NCBI GenBank assembly: GCA_041905405.1
Contig: JAYRLC010000010.1
Span: forward strand, 1 to 64,000
Direction of reading: 5' to 3'
DNA length: 64,000 bases
Source of the DNA: RAM1 sp041905405
Lineage (GTDB): Bacteria > Pseudomonadota > Gammaproteobacteria > Burkholderiales > Burkholderiaceae_C
Shown here: positions 42,347 to 49,576 of the stretch, in pieces
Layout: each line of letters starts with the position of its first letter
How positions within the stretch are numbered: position 1 is the first letter of the stretch
Translations under genes and position numbers: made by a program
Notes under the pieces: generated by a model
What the model saw: the letters and a program-made list of their open reading frames with translations, nothing else
Databases searched by the model: none
Told to the model about the DNA's origin: nothing

Positions 42347-43275
42347 GCGTTCACCTTGTCGGCGGGGACTGTGGCGGCGGCACGCACGGGCTGCTGCGGC
42401 GCGGATTGCCAATGCACCAGTTCCAGCCGGCCGTCCATGTGTTCCACGAGCGCGGTGCGGCTTTCGACCCAGTCGCCGTCGTTGCAGTACAGCGTGCCCT
42501 GGATGTCGCGCATTTCCGCGCGATGGATGTGGCCGCAGACCACGCCCTGGTGGCCGCGGCGGCGCGCCTCGGAAGCGACCGCCACTTCAAAGTCGGTCAC
42601 GTAGTTCAGCGCCGTCTTGACCTTGTGTTTCAGGTACGCCGACAGCGACCAGTACGGCAGGCCCATCCGGCCACGCAGGTTGTTCAGGTGGCGGTTGAGC
42701 TTGAGCGTGAACTCATACAGGTTGTCGCCCACGTAGGCCAGCCACTTGGCGCACTGGATCACGCCGTCGAAGTAGTCGCCGTGGATCACCCACAGGTTGC
42801 GGCCATCGGCCGTGCGGTGCACGGCCTCTTCCACCACCTCGATGCCGCCGAACTGGTGGCCGATGAATTCACGCGCGAACTCGTCATGGTTACCTGGCAC
42901 GTAGACCACGCGGCAGCCCTTGCGCGCGGCGCGCAGCAGCTTCTGCACCACATCGTTGTGCGCCTGGGGCCAGTACCAGCGGCGGCGCAACTGCCAGCCG
43001 TCCACGATGTCGCCCACCAGGTACAGGTAGTCGCTGGGGTACGCCTTCAGGAAGTCCAGCAGCGCCGCGGCCTGGCAACCCGGTGTGCCCAGGTGCAGGT
43101 CGGATATGAATACGGCCCGGTAGCGAACGCGGGCCGTGTCGTCGTCGTTGTGCACGAAGCCCGTGTCCGAGGCCAGGGCACCGGGGAACTGGCTTTGCCA
43201 GGCCCCTGGTGCCGCCCCCTTGAGGGGGAAGCGCAAAGCGCTTCGGGGGTGGGCCAAATCATGGGGGTGAGTCAT
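42343..43275 (-). CDS. plcP: PlcP-like metallophosphoesterase, probable phospholipase C
   Basis: 310 residues from ATG 43275 (ATGA overlap with olsB). Calcineurin-type metal motifs in order: FISDLHLGT, LVGDIVDGW, VPGNHDEFA, VIHGDYFDG, VCGHIHRAEM. The stretches AKWLAYVGDNLYEFTLKLNRH and GLPYWSLSAYLKHKVKTA are characteristic of the PlcP group, which cleaves phosphatidylcholine/ethanolamine headgroups under phosphate starvation. Automatic pipelines often call this family UDP-2,3-diacylglucosamine diphosphatase (LpxH); the operon with olsB, agt and ppk1 and the extended length favour PlcP. The first 25 residues (HPRSALRFPLKGAAPG) are encoded by a palindromic repeat element and are probably not part of the fold. 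Confidence 0.85.
   Translation of the reverse strand: MTHPHDLAHPRSALRFPLKGAAPGAWQSQFPGALASDTGFVHNDDDTARVRYRAVFISDLHLGTPGCQAAALLDFLKAYPSDYLYLVGDIVDGWQLRRRWYWPQAHNDVVQKLLRAARKGCRVVYVPGNHDEFAREFIGHQFGGIEVVEEAVHRTADGRNLWVIHGDYFDGVIQCAKWLAYVGDNLYEFTLKLNRHLNNLRGRMGLPYWSLSAYLKHKVKTALNYVTDFEVAVASEARRRGHQGVVCGHIHRAEMRDIQGTLYCNDGDWVESRTALVEHMDGRLELVHWQSAPQQPVRAAATVPADKVNA
43215..43254. repeat. Palindromic G/C-rich repeat element, copy 1, inside plcP
   Basis: Two stems: CCCCCT-TG-AGGGGG (43215-43228) and GAAGCGC-AAA-GCGCTTC (43228-43244), followed by GGGGGTGGGCC. It resembles repeats abundant between Comamonadaceae genes. Here it is read through in frame as the N-terminus of the PlcP-like protein. A related element lies at 57927-57988. 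Confidence 0.7.
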
Positions 43276-44102
43276 TTCGTCCCGAGGAAGTGCTTGCGGT
43301 AGCGCGCCGGCAGATCGGCAATGCGCATCAGCATGGGCAAGTCCGCCGTGTTGAAGTCCGGGTCCCATGCCGGCGCACCCAACACCTTGGCGCCCAAGCG
43401 CAGGTAGCCCTTGATCAATGCGGGCGGCTCGATGTCCAGCGAGCCGTCCAGCTGCTCCACTGGCAACGGCAGGCGCGGGCGCACGTGGTAGTCGATGGGG
43501 GCCAGGTGCGTCTGTTTGACCTGGTGCCAGATGCTGGCCGCGGCGTCGCCGCTGACCACGCCGTTGTGCAGCATGGGGATGCTCGCGCAGCCGATCATCA
43601 CGTCCAGCTGGTTGCGCACCATGAACTCGGCCAGCGCCCCCCACAGCGCCAGGATCACGCCGCCGTGGCGATGGTCCGGGTGCACGCAGCTGCGGCCCAG
43701 CTCGACCATGCGCTCGCGCAGCGTGCGCAGCCGTGTCAGGTCGAACTCGGTGTCGCTGTAGGTACCGCCGACGCGGCGGGCCTGCGCGGGCGTGAGCACG
43801 CGGTAGGTGCCCACCACCTGCTGCGTGTCCACATCACGCACCAGCAGGTGTTCGCAGTAGTCGTCGAACAGGTCCACGTCGTGGCCTGCGATCGAGGTAT
43901 TCAGCCGCGCGCCCATCTCACGCGCGAACACGTCATACCTCAGGCGTTGGGCCTGGCGGACTTCGTCCTGGTGGCTGGCCCACGAAACCGAAATGCTGCC
44001 GCGCCCAGCCTGAGCGATGACCTGATGATCGTTTCGATGAAGTGACCCCCGTGGCAAAGACACCGGCGACAGCGGCATGGTGGGGCTGGGCAGTTCGTTC
44101 AT
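43272..44102 (-). CDS. olsB: OlsB-like N-acyltransferase of ornithine-lipid synthesis
   Basis: 276 residues from ATG 44102, with AAGGAGAG upstream; the frame is open to 44204, but that part is the Pho promoter. GNAT-fold acyltransferase: QRLRYDVFAREMGARL, HLLVRDVDTQQVVGTYRVL, ERMVELGRSCVHPDHRHGGVILALW and CASIPMLHNGV are the family's hallmark segments. OlsB transfers 3-hydroxyacyl chains from acyl carrier protein to ornithine, giving lyso-ornithine lipid. OlsA, needed to finish the lipid, is not in the window. First gene of the operon, directly behind a four-half-site Pho box. Phosphate-controlled olsB is known in Sinorhizobium. Confidence 0.88.
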   Translation of the reverse strand: MNELPSPTMPLSPVSLPRGSLHRNDHQVIAQAGRGSISVSWASHQDEVRQAQRLRYDVFAREMGARLNTSIAGHDVDLFDDYCEHLLVRDVDTQQVVGTYRVLTPAQARRVGGTYSDTEFDLTRLRTLRERMVELGRSCVHPDHRHGGVILALWGALAEFMVRNQLDVMIGCASIPMLHNGVVSGDAAASIWHQVKQTHLAPIDYHVRPRLPLPVEQLDGSLDIEPPALIKGYLRLGAKVLGAPAWDPDFNTADLPMLMRIADLPARYRKHFLGTK

Positions 44103-44141
44103 GAGCGCTCTCCTTGTGTGCTTTGGCTCGGGGATGCGCGC

Positions 44142-44197
44142 AGTGTGTGATTGCACGGTGACGGCACCGTGGCAAATGGGTGGCAGCTCTGTGACAG
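44142..44197 (-). promoter_or_regulatory. Double Pho box and -10 of the olsB-plcP-agt-ppk1-sixA operon
   Basis: Read on the minus strand, four half-sites at exact 11-bp steps: CTGTCAC (44197-44191), CTGCCAC (44186-44180), TTGCCAC (44175-44169), CCGTCAC (44164-44158). After 10 bases follows CACACT (44147-44142) as a -10, giving a leader of about 33 nt before the olsB ATG. The geometry is identical to the pstS and fasciclin promoters in this window. Confidence 0.82.
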
Positions 44198-44207
44198 CAC
44201 CCACTCT

Positions 44208-44240
44208 TGCTTCATTTCAATAATTCAAATATTATTGAAA
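44208..44240 (+). promoter_or_regulatory. arsR promoter with overlapping ArsR operator
   Basis: A perfect 10-bp inverted repeat, TTTCAATAAT (44215-44224) and ATTATTGAAA (44231-44240), separated by 6 bp, ends one base before the arsR ATG. Within it, TATTAT (44230-44235) is a -10 that pairs with TTGCTT (44208-44213) at 16 bp. Transcription would start at about 44242, the A of ATG. An ArsR dimer here would block polymerase directly. The Pho box of the divergent operon ends 10 bp away. Confidence 0.7.
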
Positions 44241-44241
44241 T

Positions 44242-44580
44242 ATGGAATCCGATGCTGATGAAAGCACCACCGTTCGCGCGCTGGCGGCCCTGGCGCAACC
44301 CCAGCGTCTGCGGGCCTTTCGCGCACTGGTGGTCGCCGGCCCCCAGGGGCTGACCCCCGGCGCCATGGCGCAGCAGATGGCGCTTTCGCCCAGCGCGCTG
44401 TCCTTTCACCTCAAGGAGCTTGCGCATGCGGGCCTGATCCACAGCGAGCCACGCGGACGCCACCTGATCTACCGCGCGGACTTCAGCCGCATGAACGCCC
44501 TGCTGGCCTACCTGACCGAGCACTGCTGCCAGGGTGCGGCGTGCGAGGCATCCACCCCCACCCCCTGTACCACCTGCTGA
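44242..44580 (+). CDS. arsR: ArsR-family arsenic-responsive repressor
   Basis: 112 residues. Winged-helix ArsR/SmtB fold with recognition helix in ALSPSALSFHLKELAHAGLI and wing SEPRGRHLIYRADF. It lacks the Cys pair of the R773 type in the DNA-binding helix. It has Cys95, Cys96 and Cys101 at the C-terminal helix (EHCCQGAACEA), the arrangement described for Acidithiobacillus ferrooxidans ArsR. Two more Cys close the protein (CTTC). As(III) binding would release the operator that overlaps its own promoter. It is divergent from olsB. Confidence 0.93.
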   Translation: MESDADESTTVRALAALAQPQRLRAFRALVVAGPQGLTPGAMAQQMALSPSALSFHLKELAHAGLIHSEPRGRHLIYRADFSRMNALLAYLTEHCCQGAACEASTPTPCTTC

Positions 44581-44591
44581 GGAGCTGACCC

Positions 44592-45056
44592 ATGAAGCGT
44601 TTTCACGTCCACGTGCATGTTGACGACCTGCCCAGAAATGTTGCCTTTTATTCGGCCATGTTCAACCAGCCGCCGGCCCGCACGGAAGCCGACTACGCCA
44701 AGTGGATGCTGGACGATCCGCCGGTGAATTTCGCCATTTCGACGCGGGGGGATGGCCCCGGCGTGGGCCACCTTGGCATCCAGGTCGAATCGGCCGACGA
44801 GCTGGCGGCCCTGAAGGACAACGCCCGCCGCGCCGACATGGCGCTGCTGGACGAAGGCGAAACCACCTGCTGCTACGCGCGCAGTGACAAATACTGGGTG
44901 ACCGATCCGCAGGGCATTGCCTGGGAACAGTTCCACACGCTGGACAGCATTCCGGTGTTCAGCCAGGCACAAGCCCGCGGCGCCACGCCGGCCGCACCGT
45001 CGCCGCCCTCTCCCGCCGCCAGCGCATGCTGCGCCGGGCGCAGCAACTGTTGCTGA
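44592..45056 (+). CDS. arsI: ArsI-like VOC-fold protein (C-As lyase) / cadmium-induced family
   Basis: 154 residues. Vicinal oxygen chelate fold with candidate metal ligands His5 (or a neighbouring His in FHVHVHV), His60 (GVGHLGIQVE) and Glu112 (AWEQFHT). The vicinal pair Cys93-Cys94 in ETTCCYARSDK matches the methylarsenite-binding cysteines of ArsI, which cleaves the carbon-arsenic bond of trivalent organoarsenicals. A Cys-rich tail (ACCAGRSNCC) adds thiols. Annotated in many genomes only as ArsI/CadI-family metal resistance. GAGGAG overlaps the arsR stop, so it is translated from the same message. Confidence 0.85.
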   Translation: MKRFHVHVHVDDLPRNVAFYSAMFNQPPARTEADYAKWMLDDPPVNFAISTRGDGPGVGHLGIQVESADELAALKDNARRADMALLDEGETTCCYARSDKYWVTDPQGIAWEQFHTLDSIPVFSQAQARGATPAAPSPPSPAASACCAGRSNCC

Positions 45057-45069
45057 AGAGGATGCGCCC

Positions 45070-45570
45070 ATGACTCAGACTCCCCTGAACGTGTTGTTTC
45101 TGTGCACCCACAATTCGGCCCGCAGTATCCTGGCAGAAGCCACGTTGAACCACATTGGTGGCGGGCGCTTCCGCGCCTTCTCGGCCGGCAGCAGCCCGCG
45201 CGACAACCAGCAGCCCCATCCCCTGGGCCTGCAGGTGCTGCAATCGGCAGGCATCGCCACCGCCGGCCTGCGCAGCAAGAGCTGGGATGAGTTCGCAGCG
45301 CCGGATGCGCCGCACATGGACCTCGTGATCACCGTCTGCGACAACGCGGCGGGTGAAACCTGCCCCTACTGGCCGGGCCAGCCGGCCACGGCCCACTGGG
45401 GGTATGCCGACCCTTCGGCCGTGCCGGGTAGCGACGCGCAGAAGCTGGAGGCCTTTCGCCAGACGCTGCATGCCATCCGGCGCCGGCTGGAACTGCTGGT
45501 GAACCTGCCGGCCGGCAGCGTGGACCGGCTCATGCTGCAGACCCGCGCCCGCGAATTGGCCGGCGCATGA
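45070..45570 (+). CDS. arsC: Arsenate reductase, low-molecular-weight phosphatase type
   Basis: 166 residues from ATG 45070. The P-loop FLCTHNSARSILAEA is the CX5R active site, with resolving cysteines in VITVCDNAAGETCPYW. The C-terminal region fits thioredoxin- or glutaredoxin-coupled arsenate reductases. It turns As(V) into As(III), which the next gene's channel could release. It lies 13 bases after arsI and overlaps aqpS by ATGA. Confidence 0.94.
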   Translation: MTQTPLNVLFLCTHNSARSILAEATLNHIGGGRFRAFSAGSSPRDNQQPHPLGLQVLQSAGIATAGLRSKSWDEFAAPDAPHMDLVITVCDNAAGETCPYWPGQPATAHWGYADPSAVPGSDAQKLEAFRQTLHAIRRRLELLVNLPAGSVDRLMLQTRARELAGA

Positions 45571-46229
45571 CATCGGCCCGTCACTACGCGGCCGAAGCGC
45601 TGGGTACCGCGGCCCTGCTGTGCGCCGTAGTGGGCTCGGGCATCATGGCCGAGCGCCTGTCGGGCGGCAACACGGCGGTGGCGTTGCTGGCCAATACGCT
45701 GGCCACCGTCTTCGCGCTGTACGTGCTGATCGAGACGCTGGGGCCTGTCAGCGGCGCGCACTTCAACCCATTGGTGACGCTGGCCGCAGCGTGGCAGGGG
45801 GCTCTGCCGGCACGCCAGGTTCTGCCGTTCATCGCCAGCCAACTGGCGGGAGCGGTTGCCGGCACCTGGCTGGCGCATGCCATGTTCGGGCTGCCGCTGC
45901 TGCAACTCAGCAGCCGGGTGCGCAGCGGCCCAAGCCAATGGCTGGCCGAAGGCGTCGCCACAGCGGGACTGCTGTTCGTGATCGCCCGCGCGCCAGCGGG
46001 CAAAGCACCGGCGCTGGTGGCCTGCTGGATCGGTGCGGCCTACTGGTTCACGGCCAGCACCAGCTTTGCCAACCCTGCGGCGGTGCTGGGCCGCATGCTC
46101 AGCGACAGCTTTGCGGGCATCGCGCCGGCCAGCGCGCCGGGCTTCGTCCTTGCGCAATGCGCGGGCGCCGTGGCAGGCGTCGGCCTGGCTGCGCTATTGA
46201 CGCCCCGCCCAGCCCGGCCCGGCGCCTGA
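45567..46229 (+). CDS. aqpS: Aquaglyceroporin of the AqpS type, arsenite channel
   Basis: 220 residues with six membrane helices. The two pore loops are GAHFNPLVTLA (NPL in place of NPA) and TSFANPAAVLGR (NPA followed by the arginine of the selectivity filter). In an ars operon such a channel replaces the ArsB or Acr3 pump: As(III) made from arsenate flows out down its gradient. This arrangement was described in Sinorhizobium meliloti (arsR-aqpS-arsC-arsH). No arsB, acr3 or arsH is present here. The 3' end overlaps the convergent hydrolase gene by 36 bp. Confidence 0.88.
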   Translation: MTSARHYAAEALGTAALLCAVVGSGIMAERLSGGNTAVALLANTLATVFALYVLIETLGPVSGAHFNPLVTLAAAWQGALPARQVLPFIASQLAGAVAGTWLAHAMFGLPLLQLSSRVRSGPSQWLAEGVATAGLLFVIARAPAGKAPALVACWIGAAYWFTASTSFANPAAVLGRMLSDSFAGIAPASAPGFVLAQCAGAVAGVGLAALLTPRPARPGA

Positions 46230-46997
46230 AACCCGCGCCTGCCACCAGGCCGTGATCTGCCCTGACACCCAGTCCGGCGCGTCCAGCGGTAGGTCGTGAC
46301 CAGCCTGCGCGTGCATTGCGAGCGGCCAGCTCCAGGCCTGCGCCAGCCGCCGCGAGCATTGCGGCGACACCAACCTGTCGCCGTCCGAGGCCAGCACCAG
46401 TCCGGGTACGGCCGGCGGGTTGCGTGGCGCACGGAAGCGTGCCGCGGCCACGATCTGGCGCAACGCGTTCGCACGCGACACGGGGTGCTGCGCGCCGATC
46501 GCGGCCCACACCGCAGGCAATCCGCCATGCCGCTCAGCATGGGCGCTGGTCATGTCCAGCACGGCCTGCTCACGCTCCAGTGGCGTCGCACCCGCCAACG
46601 CCATGCGGGCCAGGGTCGCGTAGTGACGCGGTTGCAGCCGGTGCCAGGGTGGGCTGAAGCCGCCGGCGCTGGTGTTGATGAGCACGCAGCCAGCCAACTC
46701 ACGCGGCGCCGTGGCCGCCCACTGAATGGCCACCATGGCGCCCAGCGACATCGCGACCGGCACCACAGGACCATCGACGCCGCGCCGCTGCAGTTCGGCG
46801 CGCACGGCCGCCGCCATGACACCCACCTGCAGCGGGCTGCGCTGCCCATGGTGCATGCCGTTGCCCGGCAGATCCACGCAGAGGACGCGGTGCGCACTGC
46901 CCGTGGCCTCCTGCAAGGCAAGCGCCAGCGCGTCCGCAAACCCGCCCCAATGCGCGGCCTCGCGCGTGAGGCCGCGCAGCAGCACCCACGACGTCAT
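46194..46997 (-). CDS. Alpha/beta hydrolase
   Basis: 267 residues from ATG 46997 (ATGA overlap with the peptidase gene). Nucleophile elbow VAMSLGAMVAIQW (Ser), acid in LVLASDGDRLVSP, His in QAGHDLPLDAP, oxyanion region LRGLTREAAHWGGF. Esterase, lipase or thioesterase activity cannot be told apart. Translational coupling to the M14 peptidase gene suggests a shared pathway. Confidence 0.85.
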   Translation of the reverse strand: MTSWVLLRGLTREAAHWGGFADALALALQEATGSAHRVLCVDLPGNGMHHGQRSPLQVGVMAAAVRAELQRRGVDGPVVPVAMSLGAMVAIQWAATAPRELAGCVLINTSAGGFSPPWHRLQPRHYATLARMALAGATPLEREQAVLDMTSAHAERHGGLPAVWAAIGAQHPVSRANALRQIVAAARFRAPRNPPAVPGLVLASDGDRLVSPQCSRRLAQAWSWPLAMHAQAGHDLPLDAPDWVSGQITAWWQARVSGAGPGWAGRQ

Positions 46998-48031
46998 GTG
47001 CGCCCCCCGTACCAGCGGGCCAGGCCCTGCGCGTGGTGCGAGGCCGGGTCGCCCGGCAGCCATCGCGCGCTGGCCGCCGCGGCACGCACGGCAAAGTCCA
47101 GCAATGGCAAATGGCGGCGCAGCACGCGCTGCTGGCGGTGTGCGATCAGCGGGTTAAAGATGCCCCGCCGCGAAAAGAGTTGCCGCGGATTTTTCTTGAC
47201 CCAGATCCACGAGCCCATCTCCAGCGTCAGCGGCAGGAACACCGATCCTTCGTGGGCGCATGCCTGCAGGTACAGGTGATCCCACAGGTCGCCATGGGCC
47301 AGGTACTGGTGGCTCTGCGGCTCGAAGACATACGGGTGGTGCGGGTTGCTGTCCTGGAAGATTTCATGCAGCGCATGCAGTTGCGCCAGGTGGCCGATGG
47401 GCCCGCGCCGGTGCGCGAACGGGAACCAGATGCGGTCCAGCATGCCGAAGCCCGAGTGGAAATCCATCGCCAGGCTGAAGGGCCGGCCATGCAGCTCATC
47501 CTGCACCAGCGCGCACAATGCCGCGCTTTCTGGCTCAAGCGGCGCGTCGGGCCGGCCCCGGTACCACGGCAGGCCGGCGCTCAGGCGCTGTCCGCCGATC
47601 AGGAATGGGACGGGCTCGTGCGCATCCACGGGGGCGTTGCGCATCAGGTCCACCCCCTGCGGGTTGGCCCGGGTATGGCGCGCCATGCCGCCCGGGTTGA
47701 CGACCGGCATGAACACCAGGCGCACGTGCTCCAGCAGCGCATGCAGCGTCGTGTCCCAGCGCAGCCGCGTCGCCAGCGACGCAAGGTACGCGATGATCAC
47801 CTGCGCCCCGATGCGCTCCAGCCCGTGCACGCCGCCGAAGAATCCCACCGCGGGCACCTGCCGGGACGGGTTGCCCAGCGTGATGGCCAGCACCGGCCAG
47901 ACCTGCCCGCCGGGGCCGGCCGCCGACGGCCAGCTGCGCGCCTGCGCGTGGCGGCCAGCCAGGTCAATGATGCGCTGCAGCGCCTGGAGTTCGGGCAAGC
48001 CGGGGAATGGCGCGGAGGATCGGACGGGCAT
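46994..48031 (-). CDS. M14-type zinc carboxypeptidase-like protein
   Basis: 345 residues with no signal peptide. Zinc ligands: His and Glu in GGVHGLERIG, and a later His in AMDFHSGFG. NPGGMARHTRANPQGVDLMRN holds the substrate Asn/Arg region of M14 enzymes, and TLEMGSW the catalytic Glu. The fold resembles succinylglutamate desuccinylase/DUF2817 members as much as classical carboxypeptidases, so the substrate is open. It forms a two-gene operon with the hydrolase. Confidence 0.82.
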   Translation of the reverse strand: MPVRSSAPFPGLPELQALQRIIDLAGRHAQARSWPSAAGPGGQVWPVLAITLGNPSRQVPAVGFFGGVHGLERIGAQVIIAYLASLATRLRWDTTLHALLEHVRLVFMPVVNPGGMARHTRANPQGVDLMRNAPVDAHEPVPFLIGGQRLSAGLPWYRGRPDAPLEPESAALCALVQDELHGRPFSLAMDFHSGFGMLDRIWFPFAHRRGPIGHLAQLHALHEIFQDSNPHHPYVFEPQSHQYLAHGDLWDHLYLQACAHEGSVFLPLTLEMGSWIWVKKNPRQLFSRRGIFNPLIAHRQQRVLRRHLPLLDFAVRAAAASARWLPGDPASHHAQGLARWYGGRT

Positions 48032-48066
48032 CAGGCCAACACCCTAAGGCCCGTGTGTGCAGTTTT

Positions 48067-48086
48067 CGTGACACGCCGCTGTCACG
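48067..48086. promoter_or_regulatory. Inverted repeat CGTGACA-N6-TGTCACG
   Basis: A perfect 7-bp inverted repeat in the 210-bp gap between the peptidase gene and glmM. It could be an operator for the peptidase-hydrolase operon, whose start is 36 bp away. The halves resemble Pho half-sites but face each other, which is not the PhoB arrangement. Confidence 0.4.
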
Positions 48087-48107
48087 CAGCAACGCTACCG
48101 TGGGCAA

Positions 48108-48233
48108 ATGACTTCGCTCCAACATGCCGTGCTGCAGCTGGCAGCCATCACCCTGGCCTGCCTGCGGGGTGCGCACGAGTTTGTGTGCCTGCAGGGCTGG
48201 CGCCTGCACGACAGGCTGCGCAAACCCGGATAA
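48108..48233 (+). CDS. Possible 41-residue small ORF
   Basis: ATG to TAA, encoding MTSLQHAVLQLAAITLACLR and a basic, aromatic remainder. The first half could form one amphipathic or membrane helix. There is no good Shine-Dalgarno motif, but it occupies most of a gap between a divergent gene and the convergent end of glmM. It may be chance. Confidence 0.25.
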   Translation: MTSLQHAVLQLAAITLACLRGAHEFVCLQGWRLHDRLRKPG

Positions 48234-48241
48234 CAGCCTCG

Positions 48242-49576
48242 TCAGCCGGCGCGCACGGCGTCGGCCAGCCGCTGCGCACTGGCCTGCGCCTGTGCGGCGT
48301 CGCGCGCTTCGACCATCACGCGCAGCAGCGGTTCGGTGCCGCTTGCACGGATCAGCACGCGGCCCGCGGCACCCAGTTCGGCTTCGACCGCCCGGGTTTC
48401 GCTCGCCAGCAGCGCGTTGGACTTCCAGTCCTGATCGGGGCGCAGGCGAACGTTGATGAGCGTCTGGGGAAACAGCGTCACATCCGCCAGCAGTTCCGCC
48501 AGGCTGCGGCCGCTGCGAACGCAGGCCTGCAGCACCTGCAGCGCGCTGATCAGGCCGTCGCCGGTCGTGTGCTTGTCCAGCGCCAGCAGGTGGCCCGAGC
48601 CCTCGCCGCCCAGCAGCCACCTGTTCTTTTCGAGCTCTTCCAGCACATAGCGGTCGCCGACCTTGGCGCGCACGAACTGCACGCCGCGCGACTTGAGCGC
48701 GACCTCCACCGCCATGTTGGTCATCAGCGTGCCCACGGCGCCGGGCACCGGCTCGCCACGCGCCAGGCGCTCGGCCACCATGAGGTACAGCACTTCGTCG
48801 CCGTTGAACAGGCGGCCGGCCGCATCCACCATCTGCAGCCGGTCGGCATCGCCGTCCAGCGCAACGCCGAAATCGGCATGGTTGGCCTTGACGGCGCGTA
48901 CCAGCGCCTCGGGGTGCGTGGCCCCCACCTCGTGGTTGATGTTCAGGCCGTCAGGCGCGACGCCAATGGACAGCACTTCGGCGCCCAGCTCATGAAACAC
49001 CTTGGGCGCGATGTGGTACGCCGCGCCGTGCGCCGCGTCCACCACGATCTTCAGGCCACGCAGCGACAGGTCGTTGGCAAAGGTGCTCTTGCAGAACTCG
49101 ATGTAGCGGCCCGCCGCGTCGTCCAGGCGGCGCGCCTTGCCCAGCGTGGCCGAATCGGCCCACACGGGCGGTTCATGGAGCGCGTCCTCGACTTCCTGTT
49201 CCCAGGCGTCGGTGAGCTTGGTGCCCTGGGCGCTGAAGAACTTGATGCCGTTGTCGGGAAACGCGTTGTGGCTCGCGCTGATCACCACGCCCAGGCTCGC
49301 GCGCTGCGCGCGCGTAAGGTAGGCCACCCCCGGCGTGGGCAAGGGGCCCAGCAGCACCACGTCCACCCCGGCCGAGTTGAAACCAGACTCCAGCGCTGAT
49401 TCCAGCATGTAACCCGAGATGCGGGTGTCCTTGCCGATCAGCACCGTGGGGCGGTCCTCGGTGCGCTTGAGCACGCGGCCCACCGCGTGGGCCAGCCGCA
49501 GGACAAAGTCGGGCGTGATGGGCGCCTGGCCCACAGTGCCGCGAATGCCGTCGGTGCCGAAGTATTTCCTGCTCAT
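48242..49576 (-). CDS. glmM: Phosphoglucosamine mutase
   Basis: 444 residues. It interconverts glucosamine-6-phosphate and glucosamine-1-phosphate for peptidoglycan and lipopolysaccharide precursors. Phosphoserine loop VVISASHNAFPDNGIKFF, metal loop VALDGDADRLQMVD, sugar loop GGEGSGHLL, phosphate-binding RASGTEPLLRVMVEA. AGGAGACGAC precedes the ATG. It overlaps folP by ATGA, the same pairing as in E. coli. Confidence 0.97.
   Translation of the reverse strand: MSRKYFGTDGIRGTVGQAPITPDFVLRLAHAVGRVLKRTEDRPTVLIGKDTRISGYMLESALESGFNSAGVDVVLLGPLPTPGVAYLTRAQRASLGVVISASHNAFPDNGIKFFSAQGTKLTDAWEQEVEDALHEPPVWADSATLGKARRLDDAAGRYIEFCKSTFANDLSLRGLKIVVDAAHGAAYHIAPKVFHELGAEVLSIGVAPDGLNINHEVGATHPEALVRAVKANHADFGVALDGDADRLQMVDAAGRLFNGDEVLYLMVAERLARGEPVPGAVGTLMTNMAVEVALKSRGVQFVRAKVGDRYVLEELEKNRWLLGGEGSGHLLALDKHTTGDGLISALQVLQACVRSGRSLAELLADVTLFPQTLINVRLRPDQDWKSNALLASETRAVEAELGAAGRVLIRASGTEPLLRVMVEARDAAQAQASAQRLADAVRAG

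Noticed and set aside
42343..43275. LpxH (UDP-2,3-diacylglucosamine diphosphatase) as identity of the metallophosphoesterase
   Set aside because: The metal motifs are shared, but the length, the AKWLAYVGD and LPYWSLSAYLK segments, and the operon with olsB, agt and ppk1 fit PlcP better. It cannot be fully excluded without assay.
48067..48086. CGTGACA...TGTCACG as a Pho box
   Set aside because: PhoB half-sites are direct repeats at 11 bp; these face each other. Kept only as an inverted repeat.
47033..49399. 788-codon open frame antisense to the peptidase and glmM genes
   Set aside because: It crosses a control region and two genes with unmistakable motifs; its composition is that of a shadow frame.
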